Of a stretch of DNA of 64,000 bases, positions 1 through 7,229 are shown in pieces (the first letter of the stretch is position 1; every line of letters begins with the position of its first letter). The position numbers were made by a program, and so were the translations under genes. The stretch spans positions 1 through 64,000 of the forward strand of contig JANYBV010000014.1 of NCBI GenBank assembly GCA_025360605.1, given 5' to 3'. The DNA comes from Alphaproteobacteria bacterium (lineage in GTDB: Bacteria; Pseudomonadota; Alphaproteobacteria; Rickettsiales; SXRF01). The notes beneath the pieces are model-generated. The model did no database searches. It saw only the letters and a program-made list of their open reading frames with translations, and was not told the origin of the DNA.

Positions 1-623
1 TCGATCTCTGCCTGCGAAGAGGCGTCGGCGGCTAGCTGAGGACCGTTGAGCAAATCCCTGTCGTCGGCCACGCGTGTCATCGGCACAACCTTATCTGCTC
101 CGCCGTTTGCCTTACCGAATAGTGCATTGAGTTTGCTGATACGTTCTTCAATGTTCGCAAGCAGCTTTACCACTTTGGTAATACGCTGGCCGGTAATATC
201 CTGAAAGTTGCAGGCTTCATAAATCTGGTTGGTGGCTTCCATAATCTTGGTTTCTTTGTCACCGCCCACACCCGCCACATTGTGCTGAATGATATCGGCA
301 GCATCCATGATAGAGTTACTTGCATGTTCAGTCGCCTTGATCACCTCGTCGAGATGCTGCGAGGCATCGACGATCACCATTTCGGATTTAGAATTCTGCG
401 ATATGGAAAAAATTTCTCTCTTGGCTTCTGTAATATGTTTAGCGAGGCGATGTATCTCATCATGCAGAAAATGATCAGCCGCTGACAGGGTCGGGTTTAT
501 GGACGAGGCCATTTCGACAAAGATTTTGCCTACGTCTTCGAGCGAAATATCACCTTTTTGCTGGCGAAGCACCACAAGGCTTTTCAGCAGTGTGCGCCCC
601 AGTGTAATTTGCATGTCACTCAT
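1..623 (-). CDS. cheZ: CheZ-like protein phosphatase, C-terminus cut by window edge
   Basis: The minus frame is open from an ATG at 621-623 to the window edge (207 codons), so the C-terminus is missing. The protein is mostly helical and carries the motif CNFQDITGQRITKVV around residues 140-154. That matches the CheZ phosphatase helix region, where D and Q act on phospho-CheY. It starts 2 nt after the cheY stop, so the two are a transcriptional and translational pair. The expected role is dephosphorylating the adjacent CheY to reset flagellar signalling. The family call rests on the motif and the neighbour; the C-terminal CheY-binding peptide lies outside the window. Confidence 0.85.
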   Translation of the reverse strand, partial: MSDMQITLGRTLLKSLVVLRQQKGDISLEDVGKIFVEMASSINPTLSAADHFLHDEIHRLAKHITEAKREIFSISQNSKSEMVIVDASQHLDEVIKATEHASNSIMDAADIIQHNVAGVGGDKETKIMEATNQIYEACNFQDITGQRITKVVKLLANIEERISKLNALFGKANGGADKVVPMTRVADDRDLLNGPQLAADASSQAEI

Positions 624-625
624 GA

Positions 626-1012
626 TCAGAACTCCCCTATGACGCTGCTCATCTTGACTTTGAGTGTTTCAGCGTTGAATGGCTTAACGATATAATTGCT
701 CACACCGGCTTGTTTGGCAGCGATCACGTTTTCAGGTTTGCTTTCGGCGGTTACCATGATGAATGGCATGTTTTTTAGTTTGTCGCTGGCGCGTACCTGT
801 TTGAGCAGCTCAAGGCCGGTCATAGGTTCCATGTTCCAGTCGGAAATGACGAGGTTAAATGCTTTCTCATTAAGTTTTTTATATGCTTCTGCGCCATCGG
901 CGGCTTCGTCGACGTTATCAAAGCCCAATTGCTTGAGGAGATTTCTGATAATGCGGCGCATGGTGTTGTAATCATCAACCACCAGAATGTGCATACCCTT
1001 GTCGACTGCCAT
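626..1012 (-). CDS. cheY: CheY-type single-domain response regulator
   Basis: This is a 128-residue stand-alone receiver domain. The acidic pair D13-D14, phospho-acceptor D58 (in LVISDWNM), T88 and K110 (IVKPF) are all at CheY positions. There is no output domain, so it should act by binding a partner, classically the flagellar motor switch. The phosphatase-like gene follows 2 nt downstream. Other single-domain receivers exist in alphaproteobacteria, but the VVDDYNTMRRIIRNLL start and the CheZ neighbour favour a true chemotaxis CheY. Confidence 0.93.
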   Translation of the reverse strand: MAVDKGMHILVVDDYNTMRRIIRNLLKQLGFDNVDEAADGAEAYKKLNEKAFNLVISDWNMEPMTGLELLKQVRASDKLKNMPFIMVTAESKPENVIAAKQAGVSNYIVKPFNAETLKVKMSSVIGEF

Positions 1013-1126
1013 AAATGAAAATCCAGAATTAGCGGGGTGAAAACGAATGCTTACCCGTAATCTAGCTGATATATTTTAAGGTATAGTTAAAATGCGCCGC
1101 ATCTTGTAGTTAAGATGTGCTTGACG

Positions 1127-1144
1127 GGCGCAGAAAACTGCGCC
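1127..1144 (-). other. Perfect 7-bp hairpin between dps and cheY
   Basis: GGCGCAG (1127-1133), loop AAAA and CTGCGCC (1138-1144) form a perfect stem about 40 nt downstream of the dps stop. There is no T-tract on either side, so it is not a canonical intrinsic terminator. It could stabilise the dps mRNA 3' end or mark a Rho-dependent end. Confidence 0.4.
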
Positions 1145-1184
1145 GTATCGGGACATGGATGATGTTTTTTAGCTAAAGCCGAGC

Positions 1185-1691
1185 TTACCCCGCTTTTTTC
1201 TGCGCCTGCTTTAGTTGTTCCTCAAGGTGGGATTCTACAAACCACAGCTGTTTGTCCAGCCCGCGCGTGATCTGCGTCAGCATATCGGCCGTTACGGCAT
1301 CGCCCAGCGCGCCGGTATCGTCGATGCCCTTGCGTGCGGCAGCATTAAAGGTGGCAATGGCGGTGGATAGGGCATCCACATGTTTTTGCGAATCGCTGAT
1401 AGCGAGGGGGTATTCTTTCAGACGCGACTGCTTGGCGGCCACGCGCGCCGTGCCCAGTGCGGTTTCACCCAGCTGAACCACACGTTCGGCGATCAGGTCG
1501 ACCGCATCTTCCACTTCCGTGGCGATGGTGTCGAACAGTTCGTGCAGCGCGATGAAATTGGCGCCCTTAACATTCCAGTGCGCCTGCTTGGTTTGTGATT
1601 TCAGGTCAATTGCATCACTCAGTAACTGGTTGAGGTAATTGGCTATTTTCTTACGTTTAACAGCATTTATATCATTTTTTGTGGCGGTCAT
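1185..1691 (-). CDS. dps: Dps family DNA-binding ferritin-like protein
   Basis: The 168-residue protein has the Dps ferroxidase pattern with correct spacing: H38 (AHWNVKG), H50 and D54 (LHELFD), D65 and E69. These sit at the inter-subunit iron site of the dodecamer. A basic N-terminus (VKRKK) could bind DNA. The known role of the family is to oxidise Fe(II) with H2O2 and to coat DNA in stress or stationary phase. It is monocistronic, with a long AT-rich upstream region (1692-1930) shared divergently with the next gene. No OxyR or Fur box could be assigned by eye. Confidence 0.93.
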   Translation of the reverse strand: MTATKNDINAVKRKKIANYLNQLLSDAIDLKSQTKQAHWNVKGANFIALHELFDTIATEVEDAVDLIAERVVQLGETALGTARVAAKQSRLKEYPLAISDSQKHVDALSTAIATFNAAARKGIDDTGALGDAVTADMLTQITRGLDKQLWFVESHLEEQLKQAQKKAG

Positions 1692-1825
1692 GGGGCTCTC
1701 TTTTCATGGTTGGTTTGCGGAAATGCTATAGTTATCATTACTATATAGGTCGTCTTTTTTTGTCTACAAGCTGTCAATCACAAAATATTTTTTTGAAAAT
1801 AAAAAAACCTTGACACATATAATCA

Positions 1826-1855
1826 TTGAACAGGAAGTCAACTGTTTTCTATACT
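1826..1855 (+). promoter_or_regulatory. Candidate sigma70 promoter for the DUF465 gene
   Basis: TTGAAC (1826-1831) and TATACT (1850-1855) are separated by 18 nt and lie about 75 nt upstream of the DUF465 start. The -10 matches consensus at 5 of 6 positions. A second TTGACA lies just upstream at 1810-1815 but has no well-spaced -10. Confidence 0.4.
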
Positions 1856-1930
1856 GAAGTTTCGTCGGCCAAATTTATACGGTCGATGAACTAGGTTTGT
1901 TTCTCTATTTTTGAAAGGATTGGTTGTACT

Positions 1931-2128
1931 ATGTCTATCCAAGCCCATATTGATTCACTCGCTGAAAAACGTACCTTTATTAAACAACGGATCGCTGAGG
2001 AGTCGGCTCGCCCGATGCCCAATTTTAAGATGATCACCGATCTTAAAAAGCAAAACCTGCTGTTTAAAGAAGAGATGCAGCGATACATGATGTTGTTGGA
2101 TGAGAAGATATACAATACGTCCTCATAA
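1931..2128 (+). CDS. DUF465/YdcH family small protein
   Basis: The 65-residue protein is helical and charged. Its shape is typical of the DUF465 (YdcH) family: an N-terminal helix, a central ESARPMPNF segment and a second helix ending LLDEKIY. An AAGGAT-like ribosome site precedes the ATG. The family is widespread in proteobacteria and has no settled function. The gene is flanked by its own candidate promoter and a strong terminator, so it is probably monocistronic and well expressed. Confidence 0.8.
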   Translation: MSIQAHIDSLAEKRTFIKQRIAEESARPMPNFKMITDLKKQNLLFKEEMQRYMMLLDEKIYNTSS

Positions 2129-2148
2129 TTCGATCGCTCACCACGCGC

Positions 2149-2184
2149 AAAAAACCCGACCGGCCTGTGCCCGTCGGGTTTTTT
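2149..2184 (+). terminator. Intrinsic terminator after the DUF465 gene
   Basis: CCCGAC (2155-2160) pairs with GTCGGG (2173-2178), followed by TTTTTT and preceded by AAAAAA. It lies 20 nt after the stop codon and could work in both directions. Confidence 0.85.
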
Positions 2185-2247
2185 ATTGCCTTGAAGGTCT
2201 TTATATATTGATAAATAGATGTTTATTGCATTTTTTGGGTGGAAAAC

Positions 2248-2275
2248 TTGACAAATAGTTAATTAATGTTAATAT
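2248..2275 (+). promoter_or_regulatory. Candidate sigma70 promoter upstream of the secreted-protein gene
   Basis: A perfect TTGACA (2248-2253) is followed after 16 nt by TAATAT (2270-2275). Transcription would start near 2282, giving a leader of about 160 nt before the ATG at 2442. Confidence 0.45.
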
Positions 2276-2384
2276 GTGCCGTTCGTTTCATTTGTTTTTC
2301 AACAAGTGATTTTTCGTGTGAGGCGGTTTCAACGTCCTCACTGTCGGGTTCCCCAGAGTCGCAAGGCTCTTTAGATTTGGTCAT
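2259..2384 (-). CDS. Possible small acidic protein, antisense to a leader
   Basis: A 41-codon minus frame starts at an ATG preceded by GGAGATGAA, a good ribosome site at 6 nt. It encodes a hydrophilic, Glu/Lys/Ser-rich peptide ending in HININ. The frame stays open upstream to another ATG at 2438 (59 residues). Codon use (AAA, GAA) is like the surrounding genome. It lies wholly opposite the leader of the secreted-protein gene and overlaps that gene's candidate promoter, so only one of the two may be real or they may interfere. No family was recognised. Confidence 0.3.
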   Translation of the reverse strand: MTKSKEPCDSGEPDSEDVETASHEKSLVEKQMKRTAHININ

Positions 2385-2441
2385 TTCATCTCCGGCACGG
2401 TGCTGGCGGTGTTTGACAATAGTTTCTACGAGGCTCATCTC

Positions 2442-2969
2442 ATGGTTCGGTTCAGCCTGTTCGGTCTGATGGTCGTGGTGCTCGCCCTCTGTCCGGTGTC
2501 CGTCAAGGCGCAGGAGAAGAAGGTCAGCAACGTCCTGATCGAGTTCGAGTTGCCGGAGAAATCCGTGTACAAGAAGGACTCGAAGCTGTGTCCTGCCCCG
2601 CGTGAGAAGTATGGTCAGGTGGACCTGTTCGTGCAGCTCGGTGGCGATGAGGAAGTCGTCATCAAGATGGCGTCTGGCCCCGTTCACGGCAAGCCTGGAA
2701 CGCTCAACGGCAACATCGGTCGCACGATGGAGTTCGAGGAACGTGATGGCAAGCTGGTATTGGTCTACAACGGTGGTCTGGTTCGTCCGGCTATCGGTCA
2801 GGTGATGTTGAGTCGTGACCTGCAAGTGTCGATCGATGGCGGCAAACCGGAAACGGTGAACCGCCTGAGCCTGAAGTACAAGTCTGATGCTCCGGTCAAG
2901 GTGAAGATCAACGCACCGGCGTGGAAGGATTTCTTGGAAGATTTCCGGTTCACTCCGGCCAAGAAGTGA
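2442..2969 (+). CDS. Secreted protein of unknown function with foreign codon use
   Basis: The 175-residue protein starts with a clear Sec signal peptide (hydrophobic core FGLMVVVLALCPV, likely cleavage after VKA near residue 23). The mature part is beta-rich and basic, with no recognised family. The ATG at 2442 was chosen because GAGG lies 8 nt upstream and the signal peptide begins there; the frame itself opens at 2400. Lysine is coded by AAG about 17 times and AAA twice, and GAG is preferred over GAA. Neighbouring genes do not show this bias, which suggests recent acquisition. A strong terminator follows. Confidence 0.6.
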   Translation: MVRFSLFGLMVVVLALCPVSVKAQEKKVSNVLIEFELPEKSVYKKDSKLCPAPREKYGQVDLFVQLGGDEEVVIKMASGPVHGKPGTLNGNIGRTMEFEERDGKLVLVYNGGLVRPAIGQVMLSRDLQVSIDGGKPETVNRLSLKYKSDAPVKVKINAPAWKDFLEDFRFTPAKK

Positions 2970-3022
2970 TGACGTAAGCAATACGTGCGAAAGCACTCTC
3001 CGGAGAAAAACCGGAAAAAAAG

Positions 3023-3055
3023 ACGGCCCCCCGAAAGGGAAGGCCGTTTTTTTTT
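3023..3055 (+). terminator. Intrinsic terminator after the secreted-protein gene
   Basis: ACGGCC (3023-3028) pairs with GGCCGT (3042-3047), with inner C/G pairs and a GAAA-type loop, and runs into nine T residues. It lies about 55 nt after the stop codon on the plus strand. Confidence 0.85.
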
Positions 3056-3078
3056 GCCCTGTTCCAAACGCTGCGCAC

Positions 3079-3110
3079 AAAAAAACCCCACCGGAAACCG
3101 GCGGGGTTTT
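3079..3110 (-). terminator. Intrinsic terminator of the DEAD-box helicase gene
   Basis: CCCC-A-CCGG, loop AAA and CCGG-C-GGGG form a long stem (3086-3106). On the minus strand it runs into at least seven T residues, 17 nt past the helicase stop. The plus side also ends in TTTT, so it may be bidirectional. Confidence 0.85.
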
Positions 3111-3126
3111 CTTTGCGTTTTATGCG

Positions 3127-4425
3127 TTAGGCTGCAGCCGACGATGGTGTGCGTTTGCCACCAAAGCGTTTAAAGCGGTTGTTGCCGCCGTTGCCACCTG
3201 GTTTTTTGTCACCATAGCTTCTTTCGCCGGATTTCTGGCCGCCGTTGTTTGGCTTGCCCTTATAGCCGCCGCCGGATTTGCCTTTATAACCGCCGCCGCC
3301 ACGTTTTGGCGATGGGCTGTAAGGCATGTGCGGAGCTGGTTCATTTGGGTAGAGCAATTTGTGGATGTCGCGCCATTTCAGGCCATCTTCCGGCGAGATC
3401 AGGCATACTGCAGAACCTACAGAACCGTTACGGCCGGTGCGGCCGATGCGGTGGATGTAATCTTCTGGGCATTGTGGGAGATCATAGTTGATGACGTGTT
3501 CGATATGCGGGATATCGAGGCCGCGCGCTGCGATGTCGGTTGCCACGAGGATGCGGAACTTCATATCGCGGAATGCCTGAATAACGCGCTCACGTTTGCG
3601 CTGGTGAAGATCACCATGCAGCGTGTCGGTTTTGAAGCCGATTTTATTGAGGCGCTCCGTCATTTTGTCGGCACCACGTTTGGTTTTTACAAACATGATG
3701 ATCGAGCCTTCGCGTTTGTTGAGCTGTGTTACCAGTTCATCATACTTCGCAACTTCGCTCACCTGAATCACTTCTTGCGTGATGGCTGGCATTGCCTGCG
3801 TGGTTGAACCCACAGCAATACGTTCAGGGGATTTGAGGTACTTGGCCGACATTTTCACGATTTCCGCCGGAAGTGTTGCCGAGAACATTAGGGTCTGGCG
3901 TTCTTTAGGCAGGAACTTCACGATTTTATCGATCTGGATGCCGAAGCCCATGTCTAACATACGGTCGGTTTCATCGAGTACGAGGAAGCTGGTATCGTGC
4001 AAAATCAGGTTGCCGCGTTCCAGATGGTCGTTGATACGGCCGGGGGTGCCAACGATGATACGTGGGCGCATGCGCAGTTTAGCACATTGCTTGGTCATCG
4101 AATCGCCACCGATGAGGAGAACAGACTGGATAAAGCTGCGCTTGCCGAGCAGCTGGGTAATCACTTCCATTACCTGCGAGGCCAGTTCACGCGTTGGGGT
4201 CAGCACGAGTGCGGAACCGCGTGGCGATAACATGATCTTGGAAACCAATGGAATCGAGAATGCAGCAGTTTTACCGGTTCCGGTCTGGGCAGAACCCAGA
4301 ACGTCTTTGCCTTCAAGGCCAAGTGGAATGGCTTGCAGCTGGATCGGGGTTGGGGTGGTGTAGTTCATAGCTGCCAGCGCGGTTGAAAGTGCAGGTGGCA
4401 GGTTGAATTGTTCAAAAGTAGTCAT
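3127..4425 (-). CDS. DEAD-box RNA helicase, RhlE-like, with a DETD motif II
   Basis: The 432-residue protein has all superfamily 2 helicase motifs in order: Q motif near residue 25, motif I AQTGTGKT (46-53), PTRELA, TPGR, motif II DETD (151-154), SAT, and in the second RecA domain ATDIAARGLDIP and HRIGRTGR. A Gly/Lys/Arg-rich tail from about residue 375 should bind RNA non-specifically. It is expected to remodel structured RNA in ribosome assembly, decay or cold adaptation, which fits the cold-shock gene next upstream. Motif II reads DETD instead of DEAD, a change that keeps the catalytic D-E. RhlE is the nearest group, but the paralog cannot be fixed by eye. Confidence 0.93.
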   Translation of the reverse strand: MTTFEQFNLPPALSTALAAMNYTTPTPIQLQAIPLGLEGKDVLGSAQTGTGKTAAFSIPLVSKIMLSPRGSALVLTPTRELASQVMEVITQLLGKRSFIQSVLLIGGDSMTKQCAKLRMRPRIIVGTPGRINDHLERGNLILHDTSFLVLDETDRMLDMGFGIQIDKIVKFLPKERQTLMFSATLPAEIVKMSAKYLKSPERIAVGSTTQAMPAITQEVIQVSEVAKYDELVTQLNKREGSIIMFVKTKRGADKMTERLNKIGFKTDTLHGDLHQRKRERVIQAFRDMKFRILVATDIAARGLDIPHIEHVINYDLPQCPEDYIHRIGRTGRNGSVGSAVCLISPEDGLKWRDIHKLLYPNEPAPHMPYSPSPKRGGGGYKGKSGGGYKGKPNNGGQKSGERSYGDKKPGGNGGNNRFKRFGGKRTPSSAAA

Positions 4426-4928
4426 GAGTTTTTATATCCTATTTTATTGGGATCACGGGCAGGGATCTGGCTAAGTCACAGGGATTTCCCTGACTAAACG
4501 CCATCCATTTCCATTATCCGATTACGCTTTAGCTGAAACAGCGACAGGATACCCAAAAGAAAGCATCCCGCGTACCGGTCAGACATCTGACCAATACCAG
4601 CGGCCTGAGGAGCCAGCTTCGATTGTACACTACACATAGTGTGTCTTGCAGAGAATCATTGCAGCCCCGACATGTTATCTCGTGCCCCTAAACTTATAGT
4701 AATAAGCAGGAAACAGGGCATAACATGCTGCGTAAAAGCATTCGGTGAAGGCTTTTATGCAAAGAGCCCGACCGCAAAACTACAGCGTAAAACAGGTAAA
4801 GACCCAATACGCAAGGATTGAGGGCGGAATGACAACCAAAAATCAATGGAAGTCGGAAAAAGCAGGTGGACTTTTTGCGCCCGTAAATGGCGTATACACC
4901 GCCACCTGCCTCTTCGTATCAATTAGTA
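4426..4928. other. 503-bp intergenic region: helicase leader and csp 3' end
   Basis: No convincing gene was found; the plus frames at 4639-4821 and 4745-5014 lack ribosome sites and normal composition. The stretch holds the leader of the helicase gene, a perfect palindrome CAGGGATTTCCCTG (4479-4492), an inverted repeat ACACTA-CACA-TAGTGT (4627-4642), and the csp terminator at 4857-4909. Either repeat could be an operator or an RNA hairpin in the helicase leader. Confidence 0.5.
4857..4909 (-). terminator. Terminator of the cold-shock gene
   Basis: On the minus strand GCAGGTGG (4909-4902) pairs with CCACCTGC (4869-4862), followed by TTTTT. The loop of about 32 nt holds a smaller GGCG/CGCC stem. 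It begins 20 nt after the csp stop. Confidence 0.65.
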
Positions 4929-5138
4929 TTAAGCAGCAACCAGTTTCAGGTTCGCAGCCGAGGTCTTGCCTTTGTTGGTGGCAAGTTCATAGCTCACACG
5001 CTGTCCTTCGTTGAGGGTCGACAGACCCGCACGTTCCAGAGCGCTGATGTGAACGAACACATCGCTTCCACCCTGATCAGGTTGAATGAAGCCGTAACCT
5101 TTGGTTGGATTGAACCATTTAACGATACCAGTAGCCAT
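4929..5138 (-). CDS. Cold-shock domain protein (CspA family)
   Basis: This is a 69-residue single cold-shock domain. RNP1 is KGYGFIQP and RNP2 is DVFVHISAL, the aromatic nucleic-acid-binding surface. The start [17 protein letters not shown] matches the family, and TAGGAG lies 7 nt upstream of the ATG. A longer frame opening at 5267 is not supported. The family binds single-stranded RNA and DNA and melts secondary structure. Alphaproteobacteria carry several paralogs, so no specific symbol is given. It is monocistronic, with its own terminator. Confidence 0.95.
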   Translation of the reverse strand: MATGIVKWFNPTKGYGFIQPDQGGSDVFVHISALERAGLSTLNEGQRVSYELATNKGKTSAANLKLVAA

Positions 5139-5515
5139 AAAATCTCCTAAACAATGTAACACAAAAACCAGATCTCCCACAAAAAACGAATCCCCCGCGG
5201 GAGGGTCTGACATAGAGCTTCGTAGTATGGCCACATATGAGAATTGTGACCGGAAACTCTTTGCCACACGTCAGGAAAGAACAGCCTTAAAGGAAGTGCT
5301 TACCTACATCCGAAGATGCAGCCGTCACGCCTATTGCTAAGCCGACGGTGAATGAATGCGAAGAGTAATTACCAAACTCGAAGATCATTTCTACATGTTT
5401 GGGGGCTGCAAGTCAAGGAAAATAGGCATGGAATGTACCCTCGGAGGGTTTGTTATTTTAATTAATCAATTGTTATACCTTATTAATATACATCCGGAGC
5501 CGGAATTCATCCGTT
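5139..5515. other. 377-bp intergenic region upstream of csp
   Basis: The part near 5139-5270 is the likely csp promoter and 5' leader. A 37-codon plus frame from 5227 has no ribosome site and is not called. A short ACCCT-CGG-AGGGT hairpin followed by TTTG lies near 5437, on the plus strand. Nothing else was recognised. Confidence 0.4.
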
Positions 5516-7135
5516 TTAACCGCCCATATTGGGTAGCCCGCCGCCGGCGGGCACGGGATTTCCGTGGCGGTCGCGGCGGCTGAGGTGGGGCGGCGGATCG
5601 CGCGGTTCGGCAGGAGGGGGTGGCAGGGTTCCCGCTAGCCTTTGTTCATATAAAGCGGCGGCTTCACGAGTTTTTTCGGGACTACGTGTGGCGAGCATGC
5701 CTAACCTTGGGACAAATTCCATCCCGAAAAGGGCATTTCCGGGAGTTCTCATCGCCAGTCCTAGTGCGACTTGGGTTTGCGCTGAAGTGTTGCTGCCGCC
5801 GAGATTCAGATATTGTAAATCAGGCAGCGCGCAATCGACAAAAGCCATGACGCCGCTATCACTAAGTCCATTATTATCAATTACCAGCCGCTGCAAACCG
5901 CGCAAATGCGGGGAGGCGGCAATCGCCTGCGCGCCATCATTCCCTATCTCACCGTATCGTAAATGCAGCTCTTTAAGGTTAGACATGCGCGCGGAGTTTG
6001 CGAGTGCCACCGCCGCTTCACTACCCATACCTGACGAGTTCCAGTCCAGAATTTCAAGCTTTGCCATATGCTCGGAGTTGACCAGTTCCTGCGCCACCTC
6101 GCTTGCGATACCACGCACGCTGAGGCGCAATTCTCTAAGATTGCCCATATGCGCCGATTGCGCGATTGCCCTAACACCCTCTGTGCCCATCGCCGTTGCG
6201 GCCACATCCAGCTCCATAAGGTGATCCGCGTTAGGCGAGGCGGCAAGCCTGACCACGCCCTCATCGCCCACACGGCTATAATTTACCTGCAAAACATTCA
6301 GATGCTTCATATGTGCAGAGTCGGCCAGCTGTGCGAGCGCCGCATCGTCAATACCGCTATGATTAGCCACCAATGCTTGCATATGCGACAGGTTAGGGGA
6401 ATTCAAAATCGCGGCGAATCCGGCATTAGTAAGCCTGTTATATTCGATCTCCAACACTTTAAGTTTGCTGATCGCTTTACGTCCGGCCAGCTCTATGGCC
6501 TCATCGTTGCCGATATGCAGGTTGTTTAGCGAAAGCTCTTTCAGATTAGGCAGTGGCGATAGTTCGCTTACTGCGAGTGCGTCCAGCAGCGCGCGTACAT
6601 TGTTAGCATTGCGCTGGGTAGATTCCGGCTCTTCGTAAAAATCATCGGAAGAAGCAATCGCAACACGTTCCAGCCGTCCCGTGCGCTCCATCCGATTAGG
6701 GGCGCTCACCTGTAAGAATCGGCGCATATCGCCTTCTATAGTAATGCTCGTCACCGGCCATGCTTCGCATGTCTCCTGCCCGAAACGTTCCCAGCTCCTT
6801 GGCGTGCATGCAAGATTGTCGATAAACCCCCTTCTAAAACTCGGCATCAGGTGATTGAGCCCTTCGTCCGGCACAATCTGCTCAAATTCATCTTCCCACT
6901 GCTGGCCAAATTCGGCTTGCAGGTTTTTGGCCAGCTGCTTCAGTTCGGCTATCCTGTCGCACTGTGTCGGTTCGAGGCTTTCGAGTTCGCATTGCGCGCG
7001 GATGAAATACGACCGCGCCACATGCACAGGTTCACCCGTTTCTTCTAGTAAATCCGCATATACCAGCCTCGGCAAGTCATCGTGCGGCGCCACTGCCGCG
7101 GCTTTGACCAAGTCCTTTTGTTTGTTCGGATCCAT
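5516..7135 (-). CDS. Leucine-rich repeat protein with TIGR02996-like N-terminus
   Basis: The 539-residue protein begins with a repeat-companion-like segment (DDLPRLVYADLLEETGEP, residues 19-36, then SYFIRAQCELE). That segment is known next to repeat arrays in Gemmata-type planctomycetes and myxobacteria. Residues from about 195 to 465 hold at least eight ribonuclease-inhibitor-type repeats (L..L.L....I...G...IA.S). A proline-rich tail (PPPPAEPRDPPPHL) ends the protein. There is no signal peptide or membrane segment, so it is cytosolic or exported by a non-Sec route. Such proteins are protein-binding scaffolds; partner unknown. The phyletic pattern of the N-terminus hints at transfer. Confidence 0.75.
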   Translation of the reverse strand: MDPNKQKDLVKAAAVAPHDDLPRLVYADLLEETGEPVHVARSYFIRAQCELESLEPTQCDRIAELKQLAKNLQAEFGQQWEDEFEQIVPDEGLNHLMPSFRRGFIDNLACTPRSWERFGQETCEAWPVTSITIEGDMRRFLQVSAPNRMERTGRLERVAIASSDDFYEEPESTQRNANNVRALLDALAVSELSPLPNLKELSLNNLHIGNDEAIELAGRKAISKLKVLEIEYNRLTNAGFAAILNSPNLSHMQALVANHSGIDDAALAQLADSAHMKHLNVLQVNYSRVGDEGVVRLAASPNADHLMELDVAATAMGTEGVRAIAQSAHMGNLRELRLSVRGIASEVAQELVNSEHMAKLEILDWNSSGMGSEAAVALANSARMSNLKELHLRYGEIGNDGAQAIAASPHLRGLQRLVIDNNGLSDSGVMAFVDCALPDLQYLNLGGSNTSAQTQVALGLAMRTPGNALFGMEFVPRLGMLATRSPEKTREAAALYEQRLAGTLPPPPAEPRDPPPHLSRRDRHGNPVPAGGGLPNMGG

Positions 7136-7229
7136 AACTCTGAGTATAGCGGTTAATAGTAAACAATTATTATAAGTTTAATATATTGAAATTAATCAAT
7201 ATATTTGAATTTAGGGCAGCTTGGACCGG

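Noticed and set aside
2259-3080. 273-codon minus frame opposite the secreted-protein gene
   Set aside because: It is His/Leu/Arg-rich antisense of a better-supported gene, with no ribosome site at its start. Only its last 41-59 codons have a plausible start and are listed separately at low confidence.
4639-5014. Plus frames between the helicase and csp genes
   Set aside because: No ribosome site and no recognisable domain; they run across the csp terminator and the 3' end of csp.
5529-6224. 231-codon plus frame inside the LRR gene
   Set aside because: Composition is Ser/Pro/Arg-rich and mirrors the repeat periodicity of the real minus-strand gene.
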